Assembly: GCF_000167355.1 (NCBI RefSeq)
Contig: NZ_AAEW02000016.1
Span: forward strand, 39,880-103,879
Direction: 5' to 3'
From: Desulfuromonas acetoxidans DSM 684
GTDB lineage: Bacteria; Desulfobacterota; Desulfuromonadia; Desulfuromonadales; Desulfuromonadaceae
Length of the DNA stretch: 64,000 bases
Positions 37,793-47,151 of the stretch are shown one piece after another (within the stretch, counting starts at the first letter, position 1; every line of letters begins with the position of its first letter). The notes under the pieces are model-generated. The model searched no databases and was not told the origin of the DNA. It worked only from the letters and a program-made list of their open reading frames with translations. The translations under genes were made by a program, and so were the position numbers.

Positions 37793-38061
37793 GAAAATTC
37801 ACCGACCTCAACAAAGGCGTCATCCTCATGTTGTGGCGCATAGATGGTGAACGGCTTCAGACCAAGTTGGGTGAGCAACAGAACAATGCCTTCCTGATCT
37901 TTACAATCAAAGCGAATCACCATACCACAATCACTTGACAGAGCCCGCGGCACCGGAATAAGAAGAATATCAAACTTTTCCTGAAGACGTATCTCCGCCA
38001 GCATCACCCGGTGAATGGAATTAAATATGATGAGCCGGTGATGCTCTTCAACCATTTTCAT
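37789..38061 (-). CDS. DUF3343 family protein (putative Se/S carrier-like)
   Basis: A 90-residue protein matching the DUF3343 pattern: LIIFNSIHRVMLAEIRLQ, then LLIPVPRALSSDCGMVIRF with Cys45 and Cys53. The domain also forms the C-terminal part of the selenium-associated protein YedF, so a role in sulfur or selenium handling is plausible. That is interesting given selD at 1-638 but unproven. The ATG at 38061 has AAAGGG about nine bases upstream. The ffh promoter is embedded in its last codons. Confidence 0.8.
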   Translation of the reverse strand: MKMVEEHHRLIIFNSIHRVMLAEIRLQEKFDILLIPVPRALSSDCGMVIRFDCKDQEGIVLLLTQLGLKPFTIYAPQHEDDAFVEVGEFS

Positions 38062-38084
38062 ATATGTAAACCCTTTGACTTAAA

Positions 38085-38113
38085 TTGACAGTCTCGCCAC
38101 AACTGGCTATGGT
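38085..38113 (+). promoter_or_regulatory. Promoter for the small membrane protein and dciA-like gene
   Basis: TTGACA at 38085-38090, a 17-base spacer, TATGGT at 38108-38113. It is in the divergent gap and points into the two plus-strand genes at 38152 and 38416. Confidence 0.65.
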
Positions 38114-38151
38114 GGCCCTAACAATTTGTTTCTTCCCTTTTTTCAGGCTCA

Positions 38152-38412
38152 ATGATGACCGAAACGACCAGTTCAATGATAATCCTGCTCAGCGTTGCCC
38201 TGTTCAGCAATATTCCGCTGGGCTATCTGCGCCAAGGTGTGGCTAAACGCTCCGCATTATGGATGCTGTATATCCATCTGTCGATCCCATTTCTTTTTAC
38301 CCTGCGCCATCATTACGGGTTCAGCTGGCGCGTCATCCCGTTCACCCTGAGTTGTGCCGTGATTGGTCAACTGGTGGGGGGACGTCTGCGCAAACGGGCT
38401 GACCGCGTTTGA
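38152..38412 (+). CDS. Small membrane protein of unknown function
   Basis: An 86-residue protein with three hydrophobic stretches (about 9-26, 35-54 and 59-76) and a basic tail (GGRLRKRADRV). No family was recognised. It starts at ATG 38152 (a second ATG follows directly), is preceded by a near-consensus promoter and ends three bases before the DUF721 gene, so the two are probably co-transcribed. The ribosome-binding site is weak (AGG). Confidence 0.65.
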   Translation: MMTETTSSMIILLSVALFSNIPLGYLRQGVAKRSALWMLYIHLSIPFLFTLRHHYGFSWRVIPFTLSCAVIGQLVGGRLRKRADRV

Positions 38413-38415
38413 CCC

Positions 38416-38907
38416 ATGGCAAAACGATCTTCCGGAAAAAAATCCCTGTCCACGGCACGCAACATTATCGAAGGACTGTTCTCCCAACTCGGCATCGCCG
38501 ACAAAATCGAGCAACACCGGGTATGGCTGATCTGGAAAGAGTGTGTCGGCCCACAGATCGCCGCCCAGGCCAGCCCACTGCGAATCCGAGACAACATCCT
38601 TGAAGTGCGCGTCAGCCATCCGGTGTGGATGCAACAGTTGCAACTCCTCAAACCACGGCTGCTGGAACGGCTTAACGCCGAACTGGGCGACACACCCCTC
38701 AAAGACATGTTTTTCCGCCGCGGCAAACCGGCCCAACAGGAGATCAAGACCACAGAAAAAATCATCCTGCCGGAACTTGATGCGTCAGAACTGCAAGAGA
38801 TTGACCAACTGGTCGCCGCCATCAACGACGACGAAACCCGTCAAGCCATGCGTGATTTTTTCACCCGCCAACGTCAGCTCGACAACGCACGCGACAAATT
38901 ATCCTGA
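38416..38907 (+). CDS. DUF721/DciA family protein
   Basis: A 163-residue protein with the DUF721 core (VWLIWKECVGPQIAAQASPL, LEVRVSHPVWMQQLQLLKP). DciA proteins of this family help load the replicative helicase DnaB in bacteria lacking DnaC. The C-terminal 60 residues are charged and helical. It follows the small membrane protein by three bases. Its 3' end overlaps the convergent methyltransferase gene by nine bases. Confidence 0.82.
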   Translation: MAKRSSGKKSLSTARNIIEGLFSQLGIADKIEQHRVWLIWKECVGPQIAAQASPLRIRDNILEVRVSHPVWMQQLQLLKPRLLERLNAELGDTPLKDMFFRRGKPAQQEIKTTEKIILPELDASELQEIDQLVAAINDDETRQAMRDFFTRQRQLDNARDKLS

Positions 38908-39681
38908 ACACATACGTCCCGCATAGATCTGCTCCACTTCTTCACTATAGCGATCACGTTGCCCGGTTTCTGGCGACTGCGACTTGCGGTCGCGATACAG
39001 ATAGAGTGGCGCTTCAATAGTGACACCAGGCTGCCCCCCCTTACGCCCCTCAACCAGAACCAATCGGGCCGGGCTGCCCTGACGACTGTGAACATAACGC
39101 AACCGCTTGACGGCAAGCCCGTGGCAGCTTAGAGCGACCATCAGTTCGGCACTGCGTTCAGCCAGATGAACCATGGACAGACGTCCGCCATGTTTAAGCA
39201 ACACGGCTGCCCCCCGCACAAACGCATCCAATCCGCCGGAAACTTCGTGGCGCGAGACTGCGCGTTCATCTCCCTGTGAGCAGCGTCCCTGCCCCAAGGG
39301 TCGAAACGGCGGGTTACACACCACCAGATCAAAATCACCATGCCATGCCGACGGCACCTCTCGCACATCGGTCTGCTGAACGTCTATCCGGCCTTCAAGG
39401 CCATTCAGAACGACACTCTTACGGGCGCGTGCCACCTGTGCAGCCTGTAACTCCAGTGCAACCACGGACAGCGAGGGGAAAGCACGTGCCAGAATCAGGG
39501 CCATCACGGCACTGCCACAACCAAGATCAACAACCCGTTCGCGCTGACGCGGTCGGCAGAAATCAGTCAGCAACACCGGATCAATGGAGAAGCGATAGCC
39601 ATCGCGGTGCTGAACAATGTCCACACCGAGACCATCAAGTCGATCCAGGGTTTCATTGTCAGCCAAAACCAGGTGTGTCAT
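38899..39681 (-). CDS. tRNA1(Val) adenine-N6-methyltransferase-like protein
   Basis: A 260-residue SAM-dependent methyltransferase of the TrmN6 type. It shows an RFSIDPVLLTDF entry motif, SAM motif VVDLGCGSAVMALILAR, the N6-adenine catalytic motif NPPF in LVVCNPPFRPLGQGR, and the late YVHSRQGSPARLVLVEG. The ATG at 39681 is chosen because the extension to 39717 enters the ccsB terminator. The target could be another RNA. Confidence 0.85.
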   Translation of the reverse strand: MTHLVLADNETLDRLDGLGVDIVQHRDGYRFSIDPVLLTDFCRPRQRERVVDLGCGSAVMALILARAFPSLSVVALELQAAQVARARKSVVLNGLEGRIDVQQTDVREVPSAWHGDFDLVVCNPPFRPLGQGRCSQGDERAVSRHEVSGGLDAFVRGAAVLLKHGGRLSMVHLAERSAELMVALSCHGLAVKRLRYVHSRQGSPARLVLVEGRKGGQPGVTIEAPLYLYRDRKSQSPETGQRDRYSEEVEQIYAGRMCSG

Positions 39682-39694
39682 CGGAAAATCCAAG

Positions 39695-39727
39695 ATAAAA
39701 AAAGGAGAGCGGGACACCGCTCTCCTT
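39695..39727 (-). terminator. Terminator after ccsB
   Basis: On the minus strand AAGGAGAGCGG and CCGCTCTCCTT form an 11-bp stem with a 4-base loop followed by eight Ts. It ends the resB-ccsB transcript just before the methyltransferase gene. Confidence 0.9.
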
Positions 39728-39750
39728 GTGAATCACTGTATTGCCAACGG

Positions 39751-40605
39751 TTACGAACCGTAAGAATGAAGTCCGGCCAGCAACAGATTGACGCCAAGAT
39801 AGCAGAAAATTGTTGCGGCAAAACCAACAATCGACAGAATCGCCGCCTTGCGACCAGCCCAGCCGCGAGTAATGCGGGCATGCAGAAACGCAGCGTAAAT
39901 AAACCAAACAATCAGACTCCAGGTCTCCTTGGGGTCCCAGCTCCAATAGGTACCCCAAGCGTAGTTTGCCCAAGCCGCCCCAGTAATAATCCCGAGAGAC
40001 AGCAGGGGAAAGCCGATCATGATGGCCTTGTAGTTAAGGTCATCAAGAATCTTGGCACTGGGGAACAGACCAACAATGCCGCCAGCAGGCGCATCCGAGT
40101 CGGGAGATTCCTTACCCACTTTGATCAGGTACATGATCGACACACCGCAAGCTACGGCAAAAGCGGCATAACCGAGAAAGCAGGTAATAACATGATAGGT
40201 TAACCAGTTACTCTGCAACGCCGGAACCAGCGGTGAAATGGTGGAATCGAGTCGCAGTTGCGCCCAGGTCATGGCCAAAAAAGCAAACGGCAGAACAAAC
40301 GCTCCGACAGAACGCTGCTTATATTTCCAATCAATCAACAGATAAATCAGCAGAATCGTCCAAGAAAAGAACACCACCGACTCATACAGATTGGACAACG
40401 GCGCATAACCGGCACCACCAGGGATCTGGTAGGTTTCATACCAGCGCAGACCAATCGCACACGTCTGAGCAACGAACCCGACCAGCGACAACAGAGTGGC
40501 CAGCTTCGCCACCATATCACTACGGGTTGCCAGATAAGCGATGAACAGCACCATGGCGGCAAAATAGCCAATGGTTACCATATTGAACAACTGACCACTT
40601 GTCAT
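39751..40605 (-). CDS. ccsB: System II cytochrome c biogenesis protein CcsA/CcsB type
   Basis: Heme exporter/holocytochrome c synthase subunit of System II. The 284 residues have about eight membrane segments and the tryptophan-rich WWD motif ([20 protein letters not shown]), with conserved histidines ([15 protein letters not shown]) that coordinate heme. AGGAGG is nine bases upstream of the ATG. Together with ResB it matures c-type cytochromes in the periplasm. Confidence 0.93.
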   Translation of the reverse strand: MTSGQLFNMVTIGYFAAMVLFIAYLATRSDMVAKLATLLSLVGFVAQTCAIGLRWYETYQIPGGAGYAPLSNLYESVVFFSWTILLIYLLIDWKYKQRSVGAFVLPFAFLAMTWAQLRLDSTISPLVPALQSNWLTYHVITCFLGYAAFAVACGVSIMYLIKVGKESPDSDAPAGGIVGLFPSAKILDDLNYKAIMIGFPLLSLGIITGAAWANYAWGTYWSWDPKETWSLIVWFIYAAFLHARITRGWAGRKAAILSIVGFAATIFCYLGVNLLLAGLHSYGS

Positions 40606-40632
40606 AAATTTAATCCTCCTCGCGACCGCTTG

Positions 40633-41997
40633 TTAGGCAGAAAGCGCGTCACGAAATTTCTTTTTTAATTCGTCAAAGTACAGCTCAAAGGCCGGCTGAT
40701 TGCGATGCGCCGAACCGACCAGGCGTACACCAATTTTGCCGTTATCCTGAGGGGTCAGCACCACCCACATACGACGGTGCGAAATGAAAAACGCCACCAG
40801 ACAACCGACAATCATCAGAGTGCAACCCACCCAGACAACCCAGACACCAGGATCTTTGGTGACCTGCAAGCCGGTATAGTATAACTGGTCAAAATCAACC
40901 AGAGTGAAAATATAGTCACCGCCACGCTCTTCATCGAATTTGGGGAAGTTTTTGAAGAGAGTCACCACACGTGCTTCCCCCTCCTTGGGCAGCACTTCGA
41001 GACGTGCAGCAGGGCCAAAATTACGAAACATGGGAGTAAAATCGGCAATACGCAGGCGATCTCCGCTGGGCAACTCGACCAATTGGCCCCGATGCAGTGA
41101 AAAAGCATCGACTTTATCCTCTCCGCGAACCTTGACCTTGATGGAGATCACTTCATCACCGGCCGGGCCGTAGCTCGACTGGTAGAAGGTAATCCCCTTA
41201 TAGCTTAAGGGATCATTGACCTCAATGTGACGGTTTTCGATCACCGTTTCACCTTGATCGATGACGGTCAGGATACTTTCGTATTCTTTGGGCCGTTGTG
41301 AATTACCGTAAAATTCCACGGAGAAGTCTTCACAGCGCACTGAGAAACCAAGAGGGATTGAGGTCTGACCGTTGCGCATCCACACCCGATCCGATTCACC
41401 CCCTTCAGGGATATTGACAAACGCCTTATAGCCGTAGAGGTTGCCGATAATCGCACCAAGAAAGATGATCAGGATCGACAGGTGGGTAACATAGACACCA
41501 AAGCGGGCATATTTTGCTTTTTCAGCATACAGATACGTGCTGCCGTCCTTTTCATTCACCTGCGCCGTAGCAAACTCAGCACCAACAAATGCCTTCATAC
41601 GATCAAGCAGTGTCGGCAGATCCCCTTTGACCAACTTCTCATCCACGTTCGAAAACGCTTTGAGCATCTGTTCGCTGGGCGTCACGGAGGGATTATGCAC
41701 CAGACGCCATACCCGAGGGAGACGCTTAATCGAGCAACAGGTCAGGTTGACACAAAACAGCAGCAACAAACCGATAAACCACCAGGAGTGGTACATATCA
41801 AAAAACTGCAGGCTGTCCAACACCCGATAGGTGTCTTCACTGAACACCCGCAGGTATTCCTGACGGGACAGATTCTGCTGAATCACCGTACCGATGATTG
41901 AGGTGATTGCCAGGGCAATCAGAATAAAAATGGTCAGCTTGAGGGAGCAGAAAAAGTCCCACAACCTACCGAAAAAGCCACGCTGCTTTACACTCAA
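40633..41997 (-). CDS. resB: Cytochrome c biogenesis protein ResB
   Basis: Partner of the CcsA-type protein in System II; holds apocytochrome and supports thiol reduction. The 454 residues have membrane segments at about 17-40, 70-90, 165-185 and 375-397 enclosing a large periplasmic domain, with family motifs FFCSLKLTIFILIALAITS and NLYGYKAFVNIPEGGES. The start is TTG at 41997 with AAGGAG seven bases upstream. It lies 61 bp after purE, so read-through from the purine genes is possible. Confidence 0.93.
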   Translation of the reverse strand: MSVKQRGFFGRLWDFFCSLKLTIFILIALAITSIIGTVIQQNLSRQEYLRVFSEDTYRVLDSLQFFDMYHSWWFIGLLLLFCVNLTCCSIKRLPRVWRLVHNPSVTPSEQMLKAFSNVDEKLVKGDLPTLLDRMKAFVGAEFATAQVNEKDGSTYLYAEKAKYARFGVYVTHLSILIIFLGAIIGNLYGYKAFVNIPEGGESDRVWMRNGQTSIPLGFSVRCEDFSVEFYGNSQRPKEYESILTVIDQGETVIENRHIEVNDPLSYKGITFYQSSYGPAGDEVISIKVKVRGEDKVDAFSLHRGQLVELPSGDRLRIADFTPMFRNFGPAARLEVLPKEGEARVVTLFKNFPKFDEERGGDYIFTLVDFDQLYYTGLQVTKDPGVWVVWVGCTLMIVGCLVAFFISHRRMWVVLTPQDNGKIGVRLVGSAHRNQPAFELYFDELKKKFRDALSA

Positions 41998-42058
41998 GTC
42001 GTGTCTCCTTTACGTTAAAAAAATGGCGGAAAATGAATCGCCTATTGTGGCTGAATGA

Positions 42059-42577
42059 TTACAGCCCGTCAGCGGCAAGCCGCTGTTGCAGTTTGTCACT
42101 CTTGTTCGCTACACCTTGAGCCATCTCCTGACGTGACGTGACCAGTTTTTCCGCCAGATCGCTGTCGGAAAGGGCCAATAGCTGCACAGCGAAGATCCCG
42201 GCATTTTTGGCACCGGCCTTACCAATAGCCATGGTCGCCACGGGAATGCCACCCGGCATCTGCACTGTCGCTAGTAGAGCATCCAACCCCTTGAGCGCCG
42301 AACTGTCGATGGGTACACCAATGATCGGCAGGGTGGTTTCCGAAGCAACCACTCCGGCCAGATGTGCAGCAGCACCGGCACCGACAATCAGTGCCTTGAC
42401 ACCACGGGACATCGCTGTTGAGGCATAATCAGCGGTGCGCTCTGGTGAACGGTGGGCACTGCTGACAATCATCTCAAAAGGGACATCAAACGACTTGAGA
42501 ACCTTGGCAGCCTCGACCATCACGTCATAGTCGGAATCACTGCCCATCAAAATACCAATTGCGGGTTGTTGCGTCAT
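42059..42577 (-). CDS. purE: 5-(carboxyamino)imidazole ribonucleotide mutase
   Basis: Class I PurE converts N5-CAIR to CAIR in purine synthesis. The 172 residues have the signatures GILMGSDSDYDVM, VSSAHRSPERT and GAGAAAHLAGVVA, and the PVATMAIGKAGAKNAGIFA segment. AAGGA lies upstream of the ATG at somewhat long spacing. No purK is in the window. Confidence 0.96.
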   Translation of the reverse strand: MTQQPAIGILMGSDSDYDVMVEAAKVLKSFDVPFEMIVSSAHRSPERTADYASTAMSRGVKALIVGAGAAAHLAGVVASETTLPIIGVPIDSSALKGLDALLATVQMPGGIPVATMAIGKAGAKNAGIFAVQLLALSDSDLAEKLVTSRQEMAQGVANKSDKLQQRLAADGL

Positions 42578-42614
42578 GTGTCTGTCGATCCTTGTTATTG
42601 TTACGTTTCTGTTG

Positions 42615-43886
42615 TTATCGTTTCAGGGCCTTCTGGCCGATATCACGGCGCATCTGCATGCCGTTCCACTGAATTTTGTCTGCACCTTCGTATGCTTTGT
42701 CGATGGCCACAGCGACGGTCTCGCCCCAACCGGTGACACCGAGCACCCGGCCACCAGCAGTGACAATTCGGCCATCCTGTTCCGCAGTGCCGGCATGGAA
42801 CACCCGAACACCATCAACGGCATTGGCGGCGTCGATCCCTTCGATTACATCGCCCTTGCTGTAGCTGGCGGGATAACCACCGGCCGCCAGAACCACACAC
42901 ACCGCAGCACGGTCATACCATTCCAGCGCCTTGGTGGTTAGTTCGCCACGCGCACAATCAAGCAGCACCGGCACCACATCCGATTTCATCCGTGACAACA
43001 GTGGCTGACACTCAGGATCACCAAAACGAGCATTAAATTCGAGCACCTTGAAGTCGTCGTTTTCAATCATCAAGCCGACAAACAGGATTCCGCAATACGG
43101 ACAACCTTCGGCAGCCATACCGTCAATAGTAGGTTGCACCACTTCATCGACAATACGCTGATACAGCGCGTCCGTAACAACCGGAGCCGGGGAGTACGCT
43201 CCCATACCACCGGTGTTGGGGCCTTTATCGCCATCAAAGATCTGCTTGTGATCTTGAGACGACGCCAAAGGCAGGATATTTTTGCCATCGGTAAAGGCAA
43301 AGAAGGACGCTTCTTCGCCAGTCAGAAACTCTTCCACGACCACGGCATCACCGGCATCGCCAAATGTCTTCTTCACCAGGATGTCATCCACAGCGGCAAT
43401 GGCTTCATCGACAGTCTGCGCCAGAATGACACCTTTACCCGCTGCCAGGCCATCAACCTTAACCACAATAGGAGCACCCTGTTGACGAATATAGGCTGCG
43501 GCGGCATCGCGATCGGTAAAGGATTCATAGGCCGCTGTCTTGATACCGTACTTGGCCATCAGATCCTTGGAGAAACCCTTGCTGCCCTCAATCTGTGCTG
43601 CAGCCTTGCTCGGACCAAAGATCGCCAGCCCCTGCGCTTTGAAGCGGTCGACAATTCCCAGCGTCAGTGGCAACTCCGGCCCGACAACCGTCAGGTCAAT
43701 CTGCTCTTTTATGGCAAAATCACACAGGCCGTCGATATTATCAACCGCCAAATGCACAGTTTCGGCCAGTTCCTTCATACCGGGATTCCCCGGGGCGCAG
43801 TAAACTTTTTCAACCAGAGGAGATTGGGCTATTTTCCACACCAGAGCGTGTTCACGACCGCCCCCACCAACGACGAGAATTTTCAT
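42615..43886 (-). CDS. purD: Phosphoribosylamine--glycine ligase
   Basis: Second step of purine synthesis, ATP-dependent. The 423 residues begin MKILVVGGGGREHALVWKI, carry the ATP-grasp core (KVDGLAAGKGVILAQT) and the RFGDPECQPLL motif. AAGGA is upstream of the ATG at 43886. It lies between purH and purE. Confidence 0.97.
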   Translation of the reverse strand: MKILVVGGGGREHALVWKIAQSPLVEKVYCAPGNPGMKELAETVHLAVDNIDGLCDFAIKEQIDLTVVGPELPLTLGIVDRFKAQGLAIFGPSKAAAQIEGSKGFSKDLMAKYGIKTAAYESFTDRDAAAAYIRQQGAPIVVKVDGLAAGKGVILAQTVDEAIAAVDDILVKKTFGDAGDAVVVEEFLTGEEASFFAFTDGKNILPLASSQDHKQIFDGDKGPNTGGMGAYSPAPVVTDALYQRIVDEVVQPTIDGMAAEGCPYCGILFVGLMIENDDFKVLEFNARFGDPECQPLLSRMKSDVVPVLLDCARGELTTKALEWYDRAAVCVVLAAGGYPASYSKGDVIEGIDAANAVDGVRVFHAGTAEQDGRIVTAGGRVLGVTGWGETVAVAIDKAYEGADKIQWNGMQMRRDIGQKALKR

Positions 43887-43943
43887 AACGATCCAATCCT
43901 TTGTGTTTTATCGCCCGACTTGACCGGGTCCTAAATACCACTT

Positions 43944-44005
43944 GGGCCCCCGACAACGGGAGCCCGATACATGAGACCTCCGGAAGGGCTACCCCTCCGG
44001 AGGTC
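43944..44005. other. Twin hairpins between purH and purD
   Basis: GACCTCCGGA/TCCGGAGGTC (43975-44005) is a perfect 10-bp stem. A second stem, GGGCCCCCG against CGGGAGCCC (about 43944-43965), has one mismatch. Neither is followed by a U-run. They may uncouple purH and purD expression or protect the upstream message. Confidence 0.45.
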
Positions 44006-44022
44006 ATTACTGAACAATAAAA

Positions 44023-45588
44023 TTAGTGACGGAAATGACGCATACCGGTAAACACCATGGCAATACCATGCTCATCCGCTGCGGCAATCACCTCTTCATC
44101 ACGGATCGAGCCACCCGGCTGGATCACCGCAGTGACACCAACGGCCGCGGCATTGTCCAATCCGTCACGAAACGGGAAGAAGGCGTCCGAGGCCATAGCC
44201 GAGCCTTTGACATCGAGCCCGGCATGGTCCGCCTTGATGGCAGCAATGCGCGCCGAGTTAACCCGGCTCATCTGACCGGCACCGACGCCGATGGTCATGG
44301 CGTCCTTGCCGTAAACAATGGCATTGGACTTGACGAATTTCGCCACCCGCCAGGTGAACAGCAGGTCCTTCATCTCCTGCTCAGTGGGCTGACGCTTGGT
44401 CACCACCTTGAGATCATCATACAGGGCATGGTCGGCATCCTGCACCAGCAGTCCGCCATTGACGCGCTTGTACTCAAAACGATCTGCTGGAGTTTCCGGC
44501 CATTGGCCACACTCAAGCAGACGGACATTTTTCTTGGCCTTGACGATTTCGATGGCTTCAGCACTCACTGTCGGGGCAATGATCACCTCGACGAACTGAT
44601 GATCAACAATTGCTTTGGCAGTTTCACCATCCAGAGCGCAGTTCAGCGCGATGATGCCGCCAAATGCCGACTCAGGATCGGTGCTGAACGCACGCTCATA
44701 GGCTTCCAGCGCAGTTTTGCCAACAGCCACACCACAGGGATTGGCATGTTTAACAATGACACAGGCCGGACCATCGCTGAATTGCTTGACGCACTCCAAT
44801 GCGGCATCAGTGTCACCGATATTGTTATAGGACAATTCCTTGCCCTGCAACTGCTTGGCCGTGGCAATGGACGCTTCGGCCACATTTTTCTCAACATAGA
44901 ATGCCGCATTCTGATGGGGGTTTTCACCGTATCGCATCACCTGGCTCTGCTGAAATTGCAATGTCAGGGCGCTGGGGAAGGTGGTGACCTCCTCCTCAAT
45001 ACGGTTGCCCAGCCAGTTGGAAATGGCACCATCATAGGCTGCCGTATGCTGATAGACCTTGACCGCCAACTTGAAGTTGGTCTGTTCGGAAACAGCCCCC
45101 TCATTCTGGCGCATCTCATCAAGCACCGTGGCATAGTCGGTATGATTCACGACGACAGTGACAAAACGGTTGTTTTTTGCGGCGCTGCGCAGCATGGTCG
45201 GGCCACCAATGTCAATATTCTCAATGGCGTCCACCAGTGTACAATCCGATTTGGCCACCGTGGCTTCAAACGGGTAGAGATTCACCACGACCATATCGAT
45301 CGGCTCAATGCCGTGCTCTGCCATCTTCGCCACATGATCTTCATTGTCACGTAAGCCAAGCAGGCCGCCATGCACTTTGGGATGCAGTGTTTTCACCCGA
45401 CCATCGAGCATTTCTGGAAACCCGGTATAATCGGAAACATCTTTGACGTTCAACCCCTCTTCACGTAACAACTTAGCGGTTCCGCCGGTTGAGAGGATTT
45501 CAACACCATACGAACTGAGTTCCCGGGCAAAGTCGACAACACCGGTTTTGTCGGAAACACTGACAAGAGCACGTTTGATCACGGCCAT
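44023..45588 (-). CDS. purH: Bifunctional AICAR transformylase/IMP cyclohydrolase
   Basis: Final two steps of IMP synthesis. The 521 residues have an N-terminal cyclohydrolase ([37 protein letters not shown]) and a C-terminal transformylase ([38 protein letters not shown]). AAAGGAA precedes the ATG at 45588. The 250-bp gap upstream (45589-45837) has no recognisable gene or PUR-type operator. Confidence 0.97.
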   Translation of the reverse strand: MAVIKRALVSVSDKTGVVDFARELSSYGVEILSTGGTAKLLREEGLNVKDVSDYTGFPEMLDGRVKTLHPKVHGGLLGLRDNEDHVAKMAEHGIEPIDMVVVNLYPFEATVAKSDCTLVDAIENIDIGGPTMLRSAAKNNRFVTVVVNHTDYATVLDEMRQNEGAVSEQTNFKLAVKVYQHTAAYDGAISNWLGNRIEEEVTTFPSALTLQFQQSQVMRYGENPHQNAAFYVEKNVAEASIATAKQLQGKELSYNNIGDTDAALECVKQFSDGPACVIVKHANPCGVAVGKTALEAYERAFSTDPESAFGGIIALNCALDGETAKAIVDHQFVEVIIAPTVSAEAIEIVKAKKNVRLLECGQWPETPADRFEYKRVNGGLLVQDADHALYDDLKVVTKRQPTEQEMKDLLFTWRVAKFVKSNAIVYGKDAMTIGVGAGQMSRVNSARIAAIKADHAGLDVKGSAMASDAFFPFRDGLDNAAAVGVTAVIQPGGSIRDEEVIAAADEHGIAMVFTGMRHFRH

Positions 45589-45837
45589 GATTCTTCCTTT
45601 CACAAAACAAAAAGCAGATTAAGCAATACGACACTTGGAGTCGCTAGCAAAATTTATCCTTTTAGAACGCCTATTTCTACGCGGTTCCGCTCCAAGATAC
45701 AAGTGAAAATTCCCTGAAAGAGCGCCCTTGGCCCTCCGATCTCTTTGACGTCCGGAAACAAACGCCTGCATCACATACCAAGAAAAACCCTGTTAACTCA
45801 TTAACTTAAATATTTATTTCAACAGCCGGCCCGACGC

Positions 45838-47088
45838 TCAACATTTTTTGGATCCAGCATTTGGCGAGTTCGGGAAATCCATCGCCGCAACGAATGCACG
45901 TTCGAAATGGGGGGTGCCGGACAACGGATAAGGGCGCAAACAACCTGCCAACGCCTCTACATTATCTTCGTGCTGTGGCAAACACAGATAACGGGCCAAA
46001 CCGTTCAGCACCCCGCCCTGTTCAAAGACCACGTTATCGATCATGGCCGCCGGCAACAGCCCCACAGTTCTGAGACAATCTGCCGTCAAGGAAAAACCCA
46101 ACGCCCCAGTCATCACCACGGCGTCCAAGGCATCGACCGTCATCTGCGCACGAGCCAACAGGCATTCAGCTCCGGCATGCACAGCAGCTTTAGCCAATTG
46201 AAAATGACGGATATCCTCCTGAGTCACCAGCACACGATGCTGCGCATCGCGATACAACTGCAAGGCAGCTTGCCCTTCCACCGTGACAAGGTAGCGCATC
46301 AGGTTGGTCTCAACCTCATCGGCATCAACAATGGTTCCATGGGCATCAATCAAGCCGCCATGCCGAGCCACGGCAATCAATTCCACCAATCCGCTGCCAC
46401 ACAACCCCTGCGGTCGACCACCATCACAGGTGTGCAACACCAACCGATCATCTTCCAACCCGACCCGGCAGATCGCACCCGGTCCGGCGGGCATCCCACT
46501 GGCAATGTTACCCCCTTCAAAAGCCGGTCCTGCGGCAACGGAACTGACCCACCACTGCGTGCCGGTATAGAGGGCCATTTCGCCATTGGTGCCGACATCA
46601 ATAAAAAAAGTCCCGGGCGCGGGGTTGGGATGATTGTACAACACCGCCACCAGGTCGCCACCAACGTACCCACTGACCAGAGGAAACAGATAAAGCGGGA
46701 CCGGAAGGTCAGCCAAGGGGAGGCAGACACCAGTTTTCTGAGCTGGGCGATGGGGAGGGAAAAGCAGGGATTCAACCGGTTGTTGCTGCAGCAACAAGCT
46801 GATGGCGGAATTACCGGCAGCGGCGGCATGAACAATATCCTGACGTGAAGCCCCGGTCTGCTGAAGCAGCAGGTCAATGACCTGGCCAATACCATCTAAT
46901 AACGCCCGGGCCAGCGCTTCGCCGCCGCCATCGTGGGCAACTTCAAGGCGGCGGATCACATCGCTGCCGAATGCAATCTGGGGATTAAACAGTGTCTGCT
47001 CGGCCATCACCCGGCCTTCGCCATCAAGCAGACGACCACACAGGGTGGTAGTTCCAAGGTCCAGAGCCAAAGACAGAGATGATGACAT
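45838..47088 (-). CDS. ASKHA-domain protein, corrinoid activator-like, without ferredoxin domain
   Basis: A 416-residue protein of the DUF4445/RACE ATPase type that reactivates corrinoid methyltransferases by ATP-driven reduction of cobalt. It shows LALDLGTTTLCGRLLDG, AAAGNSAISLLL, FIDVGTNGEMALYTG, AAGPAFEGGNI, GLCGSGLVELIAV and VVMTGALGFSL. Typical members begin with a 2Fe-2S ferredoxin domain and linker; here the ATPase fold starts at residue 6, so any reductant must come from another protein. GGGAG precedes the ATG. A corrinoid partner is not visible in the window. Confidence 0.82.
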   Translation of the reverse strand: MSSSLSLALDLGTTTLCGRLLDGEGRVMAEQTLFNPQIAFGSDVIRRLEVAHDGGGEALARALLDGIGQVIDLLLQQTGASRQDIVHAAAAGNSAISLLLQQQPVESLLFPPHRPAQKTGVCLPLADLPVPLYLFPLVSGYVGGDLVAVLYNHPNPAPGTFFIDVGTNGEMALYTGTQWWVSSVAAGPAFEGGNIASGMPAGPGAICRVGLEDDRLVLHTCDGGRPQGLCGSGLVELIAVARHGGLIDAHGTIVDADEVETNLMRYLVTVEGQAALQLYRDAQHRVLVTQEDIRHFQLAKAAVHAGAECLLARAQMTVDALDAVVMTGALGFSLTADCLRTVGLLPAAMIDNVVFEQGGVLNGLARYLCLPQHEDNVEALAGCLRPYPLSGTPHFERAFVAAMDFPNSPNAGSKKC

Positions 47089-47151
47089 AATCAACTCCCG
47101 CTGCAAAGATGAGGGATAACCAGAGGGTTGAAAAAAATCCCATTCGGATCG

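Noticed and set aside
44026..45354. 442-codon plus-strand frame opposite purH, and similar long frames opposite resB, ftsZ, ffh and others
   Set aside because: Long antisense frames of high-GC genes; they lack start signals and domain motifs, and the minus-strand genes are certain.
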